From positions 44,208 through 108,207 of the forward strand of contig CANLGL010000012.1 in assembly GCA_947490345.1 (NCBI GenBank): DNA of 64,000 bases. Direction: 5' to 3'. This DNA is from Deltaproteobacteria bacterium. Lineage in GTDB: Bacteria > Myxococcota_A > UBA796 > SXON01. The position numbers and the translations under genes were made by a program. The stretch's first letter is position 1; every line of letters starts with the position of its first letter. Below the pieces are notes generated by a model. The model searched no databases and was not told the origin of the DNA. It saw only the letters and a list, made by a program, of their open reading frames with translations. Positions 18,005 to 31,025 of this stretch are shown here, in pieces.

Positions 18005-18511
18005 ATGATCGAGCCCTACCGCGAGCTGCGCCCCGAGATCCACCCCGCCGCATGGGTCCACCCCGGCGCGCATCTCCTCGGCGACGTGCACCTCGCCTCG
18101 GGCGTGAGTGTCTGGCCGACGGTGGTCCTTCGCGGCGACCAGGGCCGCATCACCATCGGCGAGGACACCAACCTCCAGGACGGCACCATCGCCCACGGCA
18201 CCGGCGGCGTGTCGGTGGTGACCATCGGCGCCCGCTGCACCGTCGGCCACCGCGCCATCCTCCACGGCTGCACCGTCGAGGACGACGTGCTCGTCGGCAT
18301 GGGCAGCATCCTGTTGGACCACGCCCACGTCGAGAGCTGGTGCATCATCGGCGCCGGTGCGCTGGTTCCGGGTGGGCTCCGCATTCCGTCGGGTTCGCTG
18401 GTGCTCGGGGCGCCTGCGCGGGTGGTACGGACACTGCGTGAGGCGGATCGTGAGCGCATCCGCCACGGGTGTCGCGAGTACCTGAGGCTGATGGCGGGGT
18501 ACCGGGGGTGA
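18005..18511 (+). CDS. Gamma-class carbonic anhydrase family protein
   Basis: 168-residue left-handed beta-helix protein of the gamma-carbonic anhydrase/YrdA family. The hexapeptide repeats are plain (WVHPGAHLLGDVHLASGVSVWPTVVLRGD), and the three zinc-type histidines sit as expected: H64 in TIAHGTGG, and H82 and H87 in VGHRAILHGCTV. PARVVRTL closes the helix before a C-terminal alpha helix. Family members are trimeric metalloenzymes, some lacking carbonic anhydrase activity, so the exact reaction is open. The start is the ATG at 18005, preceded by a GGTGG-like ribosome site; upstream in-frame codons are antisense to the frameshifted gene. Confidence 0.93.
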   Translation: MIEPYRELRPEIHPAAWVHPGAHLLGDVHLASGVSVWPTVVLRGDQGRITIGEDTNLQDGTIAHGTGGVSVVTIGARCTVGHRAILHGCTVEDDVLVGMGSILLDHAHVESWCIIGAGALVPGGLRIPSGSLVLGAPARVVRTLREADRERIRHGCREYLRLMAGYRG

Positions 18512-18557
18512 GGATGGGGTATGGCCCGTGTCCTTGTTCGATGCCGGGAGCTGACGG

Positions 18558-19802
18558 CTACTCGAACGTCTTGCCCCCCACCGTCCCCGCCGGCGGCTTC
18601 GCTCGTCGAGCCGCCGCGCTCCGGATTCCCTCCGCGGTCGTCGTCTTGCGCGTGCGCGCGGAGCGCAACGCTTCGCCGGTGTCGAGCTTGCCGCCGGCGG
18701 CGAGGCGCTCCACTTCTGCGAGCAGGTGGCGATCCCGGTCGGTGACCAGGTTGAACACCCGCCCCTGACGCCCCATGCGACCGACACGGCCGATGCGGTG
18801 CATGTAGTCGCTGGCGCGCTCGGGAAGCTCCCAGTTCAAGACGAAGGCGAGGTCACTGAGATCGAGCCCGCGGCCGGCCAGCTCGGTGGTGACCAGCACC
18901 CGGCCAACGCCGGCCACAAAGCCCTTGATCGCCTTCTGACGCTCACGCGGAAGCAGCCCGCCGTGCACCACCACGACATCGTGCCCGCGCTCCTTGAGCG
19001 CGACGGCGGCGATGTCAGCGGTCTCGCGGCGGTTCGCGAAGATGATGCCGCGCGCCTTGGGACCGATGGAGACGAGCAGATCGCTGGCGGCATCGGCGCG
19101 AGCGCTGGCCTTGACGGGGATGTTCTTGACCTGAAGGCTCTCCGGCGCGGTGTGGGCGTCCTTGGAGAGCAGCAGCGCGGGCTTCTCGGGGCGCGTGCTG
19201 AGCCAGTGCCGGATCGGCTCCGGCAGGGTGGCGGACATCCACCACGGGAGCGCGGTCGAGGCGGCAGCGACGATCGCCTCGACGGGACCGCGCTGACCGG
19301 GCGACAACAGCGTGTCTGCTTCGTCGACGACGAGGATGCGCACGTCGGTCAGGTCCACCTGGCCGTCGGCGACGAGGCGCGCGAGCCGCGGAGGGTTGGC
19401 GACGAGGATGTCCATGACCTGGCGCAGTGTGATGTTGGTGTCGTGCCCGGATTCTCCGCCGGCCACCGCCCGCACCCGCAAGCGTGCGGCGTGTGTCAAC
19501 GTTTTGACGACCTTGGTCGTCTGGGTGACCAACTCGCGCGTGCTGGTCAGCACCACCGCGCGCGGGCGGGCCGGAACGGTCGCCTGACCGTCGGTCTCTT
19601 CGACGGCCTTGATCCGTTGGACCAGCGGCACCGCGTAGGCGAGGGTCTTGCCCGAGCCGGTCCGCGCGACGGCGACCGCCGACTTCCCGTGGAGAAAGGC
19701 GGGAATGGCGAGGCGTTGCACCGGGGTCGGGCTACGGATTCCTGCGGCGTCGAGCACCGCGACGAGCTCAGGGAGGACCCCGAATTCCATGAAGTTGGAC
19801 AT
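18558..19802 (-). CDS. DEAD-box RNA helicase
   Basis: 414-residue superfamily 2 ATP-dependent RNA helicase. Motifs in order are an N-terminal F-x-EFGVLPEL and the Q motif TPVQRLAIP, motif I ARTGSGKT (46-53), motif Ia STRELVTQ, motif II VDEAD (DEAD at 160-163), motif III SAT (190-192), motif IV GIIFANRRETAD, motif V TTELAGRGLD, and motif VI HRIGRVGRMGR. The basic, Ala/Lys-rich C-terminal tail (KPPAGTVGGKTFE) is typical of RNA-binding extensions. It probably works in ribosome assembly or mRNA turnover. It is transcribed divergently from the small CHI-like gene. Confidence 0.95.
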   Translation of the reverse strand: MSNFMEFGVLPELVAVLDAAGIRSPTPVQRLAIPAFLHGKSAVAVARTGSGKTLAYAVPLVQRIKAVEETDGQATVPARPRAVVLTSTRELVTQTTKVVKTLTHAARLRVRAVAGGESGHDTNITLRQVMDILVANPPRLARLVADGQVDLTDVRILVVDEADTLLSPGQRGPVEAIVAAASTALPWWMSATLPEPIRHWLSTRPEKPALLLSKDAHTAPESLQVKNIPVKASARADAASDLLVSIGPKARGIIFANRRETADIAAVALKERGHDVVVVHGGLLPRERQKAIKGFVAGVGRVLVTTELAGRGLDLSDLAFVLNWELPERASDYMHRIGRVGRMGRQGRVFNLVTDRDRHLLAEVERLAAGGKLDTGEALRSARTRKTTTAEGIRSAAARRAKPPAGTVGGKTFE

Positions 19803-19851
19803 GGCGGCCCCGTAGCCGATCGGGCGGCCGTTGTGCTATTCCCGCGGTCCT

Positions 19852-20379
19852 ATGCTCACCCTCATCCTCCACACGGCCCTCGCCGCCTCGCTCGCCGGGG
19901 TCACCCTGCCCGATCAGGTCACGGTTGCCGGGCAGGCGATCACGCTCAACGGCCTTGGCCTCCGCGAAAAGTACCTCCTCGACATCTACGTGGGTGCCCT
20001 CTACCTCCAGCACCCCACCCACGACGCGGCGGCTGCCATCGCCGCCGACGAGCCCAAGCGTGTGGTCATGCACTTCGTCTACAAGGCCGTCACCCACGAG
20101 CAGATGCTCGCGACCTTCCAGGAGGGCTTCGGCGATCGCTCCGCCGGCCCCCAAGGGAAGAATGTCGCGACCATGGGAAGCTGGGTCCCGGAGGCCGGCG
20201 TGAAGCGTGGCGACGAACTGGGCTTTGACTACACGCCCGGCGTCGGCACCACGATGACGCTCAACGGCACCGCCCTCGGCACGATTCCCGGCGCCGACTT
20301 CATGAAGATGGTCTTCGGAATCTACCTGGGGCCCAAGCCGCCGACCGAGGAGCTGAAGGCGGGGATGCTCGGCGGCTGA
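19852..20379 (+). CDS. Chalcone isomerase-like periplasmic protein
   Basis: 175-residue protein. The N-terminus MLTLILHTALAASLAGVTLP is a signal peptide. The body, with GLGLREKYLLDIYVGALYLQHPT, VVMHFVYKAVTHEQMLATFQEGF, GDELGFDYTPGVGTTMTLNGT and FMKMVFGIYLGPKPPTEELKAGMLG, matches the bacterial chalcone-isomerase-like fold. That fold is catalytically inactive as a flavonoid isomerase and is thought to bind fatty acids or lipids. A start seven codons upstream is possible but would spoil the signal. It is divergent from the helicase with a 49-bp gap. Confidence 0.88.
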   Translation: MLTLILHTALAASLAGVTLPDQVTVAGQAITLNGLGLREKYLLDIYVGALYLQHPTHDAAAAIAADEPKRVVMHFVYKAVTHEQMLATFQEGFGDRSAGPQGKNVATMGSWVPEAGVKRGDELGFDYTPGVGTTMTLNGTALGTIPGADFMKMVFGIYLGPKPPTEELKAGMLGG

Positions 20380-20440
20380 GGGGCGGCCTCCGGCCGTTCG
20401 CCCGCCGCGCGGATGTCCCCCCGATTGGCTACGTTGGCGC

Positions 20441-23080
20441 ATGCTGCTCCTCCTCGCGCTCGTCGGCTGTGCGACCGACCCCGCCGACTCTGCGGACACC
20501 GCCGTGGCCGACCCCGGATGCCAGGCGCTCCTCCCCGACCCGACCCTGCTTCACTGGGAGGGCATCGAGCCCGGAAGCATCGTCACCGCCTCGTTCACTG
20601 TGACCAACGTGTGTGCCGATGGTGACGACGCACTCACCTTCACCGCGTCGTCGACCGAAGCCGCGTTCGCCATTGACCTTACCAACGAGACGACCCTCGC
20701 GCCCGGACAGGCGGCGACGCTCACCGTCACGTTCACCGCCGTCGACAAGGCCTCGCACTACGGCACCATCGCCCTCGACAGCAACGACGCCACCCAACCG
20801 CAGCAGTTCGTGTCGCTGGAAGGGGTGGTCACCACCGATGCCGACGGCGACGGCTTCCCCAACCTCGGGGCGGGCGGCGACGATTGCGACGACCTCGATG
20901 CGGCGGTGCATCCCGGCGCCAACGAGGTCTGGTACGACGGCGTCGATCAGGACTGCGACGGCGGCAGCGACTACGACCAGGACGGGGACGGTTGGCCGGC
21001 GCTGGCCTACGGAGGCAACGACTGCACCGACACCGACGCCGAGATCCACCCCGGCGCCACCGAGGTCCTCGACGAGGTCGATCAGGACTGCGACGGCATG
21101 GTCGATGAAGACTTCGTTCTTCCCGGGGAGGTCATCGTGGCCGAGGTGATGCCCTCACCGGCCCTGGTGGAGGACACCCTGGGCGAGTGGTTCGAGGTGG
21201 AAAACGTCGGAAACAACCGCATCGACCTGTACGGCTGGGAGCTGGTCAACGGCGACGGGGCGCTCTTCGTGGTGGACCGACACGTCGAGCTGGTCGGGGG
21301 CGGGACGGCGCTCTTGGGCAACAACCAGGACGCCCTGACCAACGGGGGCGTCTACATCGACGCGGCCTACGACGGCGGCGCCTGGATCCTCAAGAACAGC
21401 GACAGCATCGAGCTCCGGGTCGACGGCCGCGTGATCTCGTCGATGTATTGGCGCAACGCGCTGGACGGCGTGGCCCGTCAGCTTGACCCCGACCACCTCA
21501 ACGACAACGACGCCGGGGAGCCCGAGTGGTGGTGCGACGCCCGCACGTCCTACTCCGACGCCGATCTGGGCACGCCCGGCCGCCCCAACGACCAGTGCAC
21601 CTCGGTCGACGAAGACGGCGACGCCCTGTCGGAGGACGACGGCGACTGCGACGACACCGACGCGACGGTCAATCCCGATGCCTCCGACGTGTGGGATGGG
21701 GTGGACAACGATTGCGACGGTCTGCGCGACAACCCCGAGGTGACGGACGTCGCGACCGCGGTGATCGAGGGCTCCACCTCGACCTACCTGACTGGCAGCT
21801 CGGGCATCGGCGCCGGAGATGTCACCGGGGATGGCACCGACGACCTCGTGCTCGGCGCCAACTATGCCAGCGGGTACGCCGGCAGCGTTTGGGTCATCGA
21901 CTCCGCCGACGTGATTGGAGCCTCCGGCCTCGTCACCAGCCTGGACCTCGCGACGATCAACGGCGAGACCTACAGCTACTCGGCGGCCCTGCCGAGTCGG
22001 CTGGCCGATCTGGACGACGATGGCACGGCCGATCTCGTCGTCGGCGGCTCGCCCTACAGCTACTACGGTGGCTACGCGGCGACGCTGTACTCCGGCGGAT
22101 CCAGCCTTTCGGGCATCATGGACAGCGACGACGCCTACGCCACGGTGGAGAACGACTCCGACTACGGCTACGGCACCGCCCGCATCAGCACCAGCCTTGA
22201 CGTCGACGGCGACGGCGTGCCCGAGCTGGTGCACACCGACCCCTACTACTACGACGCGCCCGCGACCTCCTACTACAGCGGTCGCGTCGCGCTGTACGAC
22301 GTCAGTGGCGCGTCAGGCGCGCTCACCGAAGATGACGACGCGATGGCGGTGCTGACCTGCTCCCAGGGCAACGGGCTGCTCGGGTGGAACTCGGGCGGCG
22401 GCGACCTGACCGGGGATGGCTACGATGATCTCGTGGTGGGCGCGCCGGGGGTGGTCGGGGCGGTCTCGGGGGGTGGGGTGCTGTACGTGGTCAGCGGCAG
22501 CGACCTCGACAGCGAGAGCGACATCGAAGATGTCGCCAGTCAAACGATCTACGGCTCCACGGCCAGCGCTGGGATCGGCCGCGGCGGCATCGTCGTCGCC
22601 GACTTCGACGCCACCGGCGGGCTCGACCTCGCGGTCGGAGGTCCCGGCGCGGGCGAGGTGTACATCTTCCTGGGCGCGGGTTCGCTTCCCGACGAAGAAG
22701 AGACCAGCAACGCCGATACCACGCTGGAAGGACCCAACACCTTCGGGTTTGCCTTGTGGTACGACGACCTGGACAACGACGGGCAGAACGATCTGGCGGT
22801 CGGCGACCCCGCCATCAACCCCACCTACGCCAGCAGCTACGCGTGGTACACGGCGCGAGGCACCGACGTTGGCCAGGTCTTCTTGTACGACCGCAGCGTG
22901 CTGACAGCGGGGGGCACCCAGCCCACGACCGCCGCATTCGCCGGCCTGACCGGTCCCGCCAGCGGCGATCTCTTCGGCGCGGTTCTGGGCGGCGGTGACT
23001 TCAACGGCGACAATGCGGCTGACCTTGTGGTGGGCGCGCCCGCCACCGACGGCGCCGCCTACGTGGTGCTCGGCAACTGA
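20441..23080 (+). CDS. Large lipoprotein: ASH-like, MopE repeats, lamin-tail domain, FG-GAP propeller
   Basis: 879-residue lipoprotein; MLLLLALVGC gives a lipobox Cys at residue 10. Domain order is an ASH/choice-of-anchor-like Ig domain (about 30-130), MopE motifs (DADGDGFPNLGAGGDDCDD and DQDGDGWPALAYGGNDCTD, about 130-230), and then a lamin-tail-like domain (VIVAEVMPSPALVEDTLGEWFEVENVGNNRIDLYGWELVN to about 385). Another MopE motif follows (DEDGDALSEDDGDCDD), then FG-GAP repeats from about 440 to the end (AGDVTGDGTDDLVLGANY, ADFDATGGLDLAVGGPG, DDLDNDGQNDLAVGD). The architecture combines most modules seen separately in its paralogues here. A surface display or adhesion role is inferred. Confidence 0.88.
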   Translation: MLLLLALVGCATDPADSADTAVADPGCQALLPDPTLLHWEGIEPGSIVTASFTVTNVCADGDDALTFTASSTEAAFAIDLTNETTLAPGQAATLTVTFTAVDKASHYGTIALDSNDATQPQQFVSLEGVVTTDADGDGFPNLGAGGDDCDDLDAAVHPGANEVWYDGVDQDCDGGSDYDQDGDGWPALAYGGNDCTDTDAEIHPGATEVLDEVDQDCDGMVDEDFVLPGEVIVAEVMPSPALVEDTLGEWFEVENVGNNRIDLYGWELVNGDGALFVVDRHVELVGGGTALLGNNQDALTNGGVYIDAAYDGGAWILKNSDSIELRVDGRVISSMYWRNALDGVARQLDPDHLNDNDAGEPEWWCDARTSYSDADLGTPGRPNDQCTSVDEDGDALSEDDGDCDDTDATVNPDASDVWDGVDNDCDGLRDNPEVTDVATAVIEGSTSTYLTGSSGIGAGDVTGDGTDDLVLGANYASGYAGSVWVIDSADVIGASGLVTSLDLATINGETYSYSAALPSRLADLDDDGTADLVVGGSPYSYYGGYAATLYSGGSSLSGIMDSDDAYATVENDSDYGYGTARISTSLDVDGDGVPELVHTDPYYYDAPATSYYSGRVALYDVSGASGALTEDDDAMAVLTCSQGNGLLGWNSGGGDLTGDGYDDLVVGAPGVVGAVSGGGVLYVVSGSDLDSESDIEDVASQTIYGSTASAGIGRGGIVVADFDATGGLDLAVGGPGAGEVYIFLGAGSLPDEEETSNADTTLEGPNTFGFALWYDDLDNDGQNDLAVGDPAINPTYASSYAWYTARGTDVGQVFLYDRSVLTAGGTQPTTAAFAGLTGPASGDLFGAVLGGGDFNGDNAADLVVGAPATDGAAYVVLGN

Positions 23081-23103
23081 CCCGCATCGCCGCGCTCCTC
23101 ACG

Positions 23104-23916
23104 GTGTGGTTGGTGTGGGGCTCGACCTACTACGCCATCCGCGTGGCGCTCGAGGGCTTCCCGCCCTTCGGCATGGCCGCGGTGCGCCTGGTCGCCGCGG
23201 GGGCGGTCCTGTTGGCCTGGGGGCGCTTCCACGGCGAGGCGTGGCCGAGGCGAGCGAGTCTGGGGCCGCTGGCGCTGGCCGGGACGCTGATGTTCCTCGG
23301 CGGCAACGGCTCGGTGGTCTGGGCAGAGCAGAGCGTGTCCTCCGGACTGGTCGCGGTCCTGGTGGGCGTGGTGCCGCTCTACACGGCCGCCGCCGGGCTG
23401 TACTTCGGCGAGCGCGTGAGCCTCCGTCAGTGGGGTGGCATCGCGCTCGGCGTCGGTGGCATCGTCGTGTTGCAGGGGGATCAGCAACTGTCCGGGGACC
23501 TCCTCGTCACCGGCGTGCTCACCGTCGGGTCGATCGCCTGGGCGCTCGGCTCGCTGGCCAGCAAGCTGCAGAAGGAGACCACCCCGACGATGTCGAGCGG
23601 CGTGCAGATGATCGCGGGCGGGGTGCTGCTGGCGGGGGCGGCGGTCGCGACCGGTGAGCCGATTCCTACCGAGTACCCGCTGCGCAGCGTCCTGGCGGTG
23701 CTGTACCTGTTCAGCTTCGGCTCGGTACTGGCCTTCTCGGCGTACACCTGGCTTTTGCGCAACACGTCGCTCGCGCTGGCGACCAGCTACGCCTACGTGA
23801 ACCCGGTCGTCGCCGTGCTCATCGGCATCGCCTTCGGGGGTGAGAGTTTGGCCAGCGCCGGGTGGGTTGGGCTCGCGATGATCGTTTTGGCGGTGGGGTT
23901 GGTGAGTCGGAGGTAG
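23104..23916 (+). CDS. EamA/DMT-family transporter
   Basis: Inner-membrane protein with about ten hydrophobic segments in two EamA halves. The first half starts WLVWGSTYYAIRVALEGFPPFGMAAVR and has LMFLGGNGSVVWAEQSVSSGLVAVLVGVVPLYTA; the second ends YTWLLRNTSLALATSYAYVNPVVAVLIGIAFGGE. Family members export amino acids or other metabolites; the substrate cannot be told. The first GTG is at 23104, but the frame is open upstream and reads LTRIAALLTV from a CTG at 23077 that overlaps the previous stop. The true first membrane segment probably begins there (279 residues). Confidence 0.9.
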   Translation: MWLVWGSTYYAIRVALEGFPPFGMAAVRLVAAGAVLLAWGRFHGEAWPRRASLGPLALAGTLMFLGGNGSVVWAEQSVSSGLVAVLVGVVPLYTAAAGLYFGERVSLRQWGGIALGVGGIVVLQGDQQLSGDLLVTGVLTVGSIAWALGSLASKLQKETTPTMSSGVQMIAGGVLLAGAAVATGEPIPTEYPLRSVLAVLYLFSFGSVLAFSAYTWLLRNTSLALATSYAYVNPVVAVLIGIAFGGESLASAGWVGLAMIVLAVGLVSRR

Positions 23917-25101
23917 CTACCTCACCCAAACCTCGACACTCGGGTCCTCGTCCGGACGCCCGTCGTACCCGTGGATGTAGGTCCCCACGATGCCGGCGAA
24001 GACATGGTCGCCCTCGTGACTCGTGCCAAATTCACTGGTCACGCCACAGTCGGCGGAGGTGAGGCCGTAGTGCCACCCGCAGGGGTTGGACAGCTCGGTC
24101 CAGGCGTCGAGATCGTAGGTCTGGTAGGCGGCGGTGCACGCGCCCGACGACGTTGTGCCAGACGAGTAGACGCAGGCGGTGTCCCAATACAAGGTGGTGT
24201 CGACGGTGCAGGCGCCGGTGCTACGGTCTTCGAGGGTGCACCAACTGGCGAGCCCGCGCGCTCGGTAGCGTACCGACACCAGCGCGTTGATTTCGCTGTC
24301 GTCAAGCTTGAAGGACTGCGTGCGGTCAGTGGTGCTGGCGCCGACGGCGCCGCCGCTGGTCCAGCCCGCGACGCCGCCGGTGTTCCCAGGCCAGACGAAG
24401 TTGGCGACCAGAGTCCAACCCCCAGTGTCGCGAGTCATGTCGCACACCACCTCGTGAGCAACGCCGCCCACCGCAATCCAGTAGCTGCCGTCAGGCGCGC
24501 CGGGCCGGTAGCTGCGCAGCTCCAGGCAGCTTGCGGCAGGGCACGCAGGGTCGGTGCCGAGCACGGCGAGCGCCTCGTCGATCTCGCCGTCGCAGTCTTC
24601 GTCGGTGGCGCCGTCGCACACCTCGCGCGTGCCGGGACTGCGGGTGGCGTCGGCGTCGTCGCAGTCGCCGTCGGCTTCGGAGTAACCATCGCCGTCGTCG
24701 TCGACCGCGTCGGTGCCTTCGTCGGTGGCGCCGTCGCAGTTGTTGTCGATGCCGTCTTCCACCTCGGTTGCGTCGGGGCGGATGGTGGCGTCGGCGTCGT
24801 CGCAGTCGTCGTTCTGCGGGTAGCCATCGCCGTCCTGGTCGTCGTCGTCGCCGCCATCACAGGCCTGGTCGATGCCGTCGTACCAGACCTCCTCTGCCCC
24901 CGCGTACACGGTGTCGTCGGTGTCGTCGCAGTCGCCGTCGGCTTCGGTCATGCCGTCGCCGTCGTCATCGGTGTGGCGGTCGTTCGGGCCGGTGTCCGCC
25001 GCGGCGGTGTCGGTGTCGGCGACGTCGCCGGTGGCGTCGGGCTTGACCACGGTGCCGGGCTGACAGGCGGAGAGGGCCAACAGAAAGAGCGAGAGGCGCA
25101 T
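23917..25101 (-). CDS. MopE-repeat lipoprotein with fibrinogen-like domain
   Basis: 394-residue lipoprotein; MRLSLFLLALSAC gives a lipobox Cys at residue 13. Residues about 40-180 carry four MopE-type motifs (DDDGDGMTEADGDCDDTDDTVYAGAEE, DQDGDGYPQNDDCDDADATIRPDATE and DDDGDGYSEADGDCDD among them). From about 185 a fibrinogen-C-like segment begins (CLELRSYRPGAPDGSYWI, CDMTRDTGGWTLVANF) with many paired Cys after it, resembling animal intelectin and fibrinogen recognition domains. It shares this layout with the gene ending at 12815. Extracellular glycan binding is plausible but unproven. Confidence 0.85.
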   Translation of the reverse strand: MRLSLFLLALSACQPGTVVKPDATGDVADTDTAAADTGPNDRHTDDDGDGMTEADGDCDDTDDTVYAGAEEVWYDGIDQACDGGDDDDQDGDGYPQNDDCDDADATIRPDATEVEDGIDNNCDGATDEGTDAVDDDGDGYSEADGDCDDADATRSPGTREVCDGATDEDCDGEIDEALAVLGTDPACPAASCLELRSYRPGAPDGSYWIAVGGVAHEVVCDMTRDTGGWTLVANFVWPGNTGGVAGWTSGGAVGASTTDRTQSFKLDDSEINALVSVRYRARGLASWCTLEDRSTGACTVDTTLYWDTACVYSSGTTSSGACTAAYQTYDLDAWTELSNPCGWHYGLTSADCGVTSEFGTSHEGDHVFAGIVGTYIHGYDGRPDEDPSVEVWVR

Positions 25102-25183
25102 GGGTGGAACCTTAGCCGATCGCCAGCCGGAGTTCGCCGAGCTCCTGCCAAAGTCGCGACAGACAGACTGAGGTTCGCCGCCG

Positions 25184-29486
<4,303 letters not shown>

Positions 29487-30223
29487 GCAGCTCCGCCACC
29501 CCCACTCCCCGCGCTAGCACCCGTTCGATCGACGCCGCGACCTGGCCCAGCTGCTGACGGTCCGCCCAGGTGCCGGGGACCTCCCAGACCACGTCCAGGA
29601 ACTTCTGCAGGCCCTCGACCGCCGTCGCAGGGGCGATGTCCCGGCGTATCCAGTTCGGAACGAAGTGGTTCGGCACCGACAACAGCCCGTGGACGCCGTG
29701 CCCCAGAGGATCCAGTTGCAGCGGACTCGTGTCCTTCGGCTCGGGATAGCTCCGCTCAACCGCCGCCAGGTGCTCGCTGACACGCGCGGAGGTCACCACA
29801 TCCCGGATGTAAGTGAGCAACGGCGCCGCGCCGACTGCGCCACCGAAGCATTCCGTCAGCTTGGCGAACAGCGCCTCGGTGCCCGCGGTGGGCAGGGCCG
29901 CTGGGAGCTTGCACGCCAGCAGCACTTCGGGGGCGAGCCCGAGTGCAGCAGCGACTCGTCGCAGGCGGTCGTCATCGGCCAGCTTGTCCCGCGAACCCGC
30001 CGAGCCACGCTCCAGGCGTGACACCCAGGTCTGCGACACGGCGCCGGGCTTGGGGGGCGCGGCAGCACTGGCCTCTTGGGCGAGTCCCATCTGCGACCAG
30101 CCTCGGTCCTCCCGGCAGCGCTCCACGAACTCGCTGAGAGCCTCGTCGGCCCGTGGGCTCAGAATCATTGGAAGTTCCATCTCTTTCCTCGGTGCCCGGC
30201 GGCCTATCCGACGCCGGAGATTC

Positions 30224-30240
30224 AGTCAACTGAGTCGACC
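30224..30240. promoter_or_regulatory. Imperfect operator palindrome near the XRE gene
   Basis: AGTCAACT (30224-30231), a central G, then AGTCGACC (30233-30240). The left half is identical to the left half of the perfect palindrome at 30262-30278, and the right half matches in 6 of 8 positions. On the minus strand the left half supplies TTGACT, which could be the -35 box for the XRE gene, although no good -10 box follows. The centres of the two sites are 38 bp apart. Confidence 0.6.
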
Positions 30241-30261
30241 AGCGGACGACGAATTCCATTC

Positions 30262-30278
30262 AGTCAACTCAGTTGACT
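30262..30278. promoter_or_regulatory. Perfect operator palindrome overlapping the dioxygenase promoter
   Basis: AGTCAACTCAGTTGACT is a perfect inverted repeat of two 8-bp arms around a single C. The right arm contains the -35 hexamer TTGACT of the promoter driving the dioxygenase gene, so a protein bound here would block RNA polymerase. Its location between divergent XRE and target genes, plus a second copy, supports an XRE operator. Confidence 0.75.
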
Positions 30279-30301
30279 TAGATGAATAAGCACGGTACAG
30301 T
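30273..30301 (+). promoter_or_regulatory. Sigma70-type promoter for dioxygenase operon
   Basis: A -35 box TTGACT (30273-30278), a 17-bp spacer and a -10 box TACAGT (30296-30301). Transcription would begin near 30308, only about 10 bp before the ATG at 30318, with a GCGAGG ribosome site in between. This implies a nearly leaderless transcript. The -35 box is embedded in the perfect palindrome, indicating repression. Confidence 0.7.
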
Positions 30302-30317
30302 GACTGGCGAGGTGTAG

Positions 30318-31025
30318 ATGTCCCACCATCTCGACTTCCCCTTCCCCGCCCGCCGCGCGCTGATGAACCTCGGGACGACGATCGACATGGACCTGCTCCG
30401 GACCGCGTTCGAGCATGTGCCAGCGGACCCCTACCAGCGGGACTTCCGCTTCAAGTCGATCGCCCGCGTGATCGTCGACGGCCACCACATCATCCGGACC
30501 GCGCCGGGTCCGCTATATCAGAGTACGAGCACCAATCCCGTGCACGGCGGCATCCGTCGTAACTACACTGAGCTTGGACCTGACGACCTGGCACTCCTCG
30601 CGCCGATCATCCTGATGTTCGCGGCACTCGGCCGGCTGACGGCCGAGGACGAGATCCTGGTTCAACTGCAACGCATCCGCGCCAACGCCGGGGACGACGG
30701 CAAGACCGGGCTCCCGGTGGTCGAGGGTTTCCACAACGACGCCGCGGCGCTGCTCGGCCTACTCCTGGTACAACGACGCCACGTGGTGGGTGGGTGCTCG
30801 AAGATCGCGCGGGATCGGGCGGGGACGGAGCTGGTCTACGAGGGGGTCCTGGAGGCAGGCGACTTCTTGCTCCTCGACGATCGCGAACACTTTCATAATG
30901 CGACGCCGATCCGTGCCGTGACCGGTCACGACGATCCGGTGCGGGATGTAGTGATCATCACCACCCCTGCGGCGCGCCCGCCCGAACATGCAGGGGGGCT
31001 CTGGCCTGGGTACGGAGGCTCCTGA
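30318..31025 (+). CDS. 2-oxoglutarate/Fe(II) dioxygenase (2OG-Fe_Oxy_2-like)
   Basis: 235-residue non-haem iron dioxygenase. The iron triad is visible as H139 and D141 in VVEGFHNDAAALLGLLLVQR and H193 in DDREHFHNATPI; an Arg in DPVRDVVIITT is placed to hold 2-oxoglutarate. The spacing and the VVGGCSKIA and GDFLLLDDR elements fit the 2OG-Fe_Oxy_2 family, whose characterised members hydroxylate free amino acids such as isoleucine. The substrate here is unknown. The gene sits under a palindrome-controlled promoter divergent from an XRE regulator, and its stop overlaps the start of a 59-residue ORF (TGATG). Confidence 0.87.
   Translation: MSHHLDFPFPARRALMNLGTTIDMDLLRTAFEHVPADPYQRDFRFKSIARVIVDGHHIIRTAPGPLYQSTSTNPVHGGIRRNYTELGPDDLALLAPIILMFAALGRLTAEDEILVQLQRIRANAGDDGKTGLPVVEGFHNDAAALLGLLLVQRRHVVGGCSKIARDRAGTELVYEGVLEAGDFLLLDDREHFHNATPIRAVTGHDDPVRDVVIITTPAARPPEHAGGLWPGYGGS

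Noticed and set aside
16532..18787. Single 751-aa ORF on the minus strand
   Set aside because: Its N-terminal half is antisense to the gamma-carbonic anhydrase gene; real coding in this frame begins only near 17780, after a frameshift.
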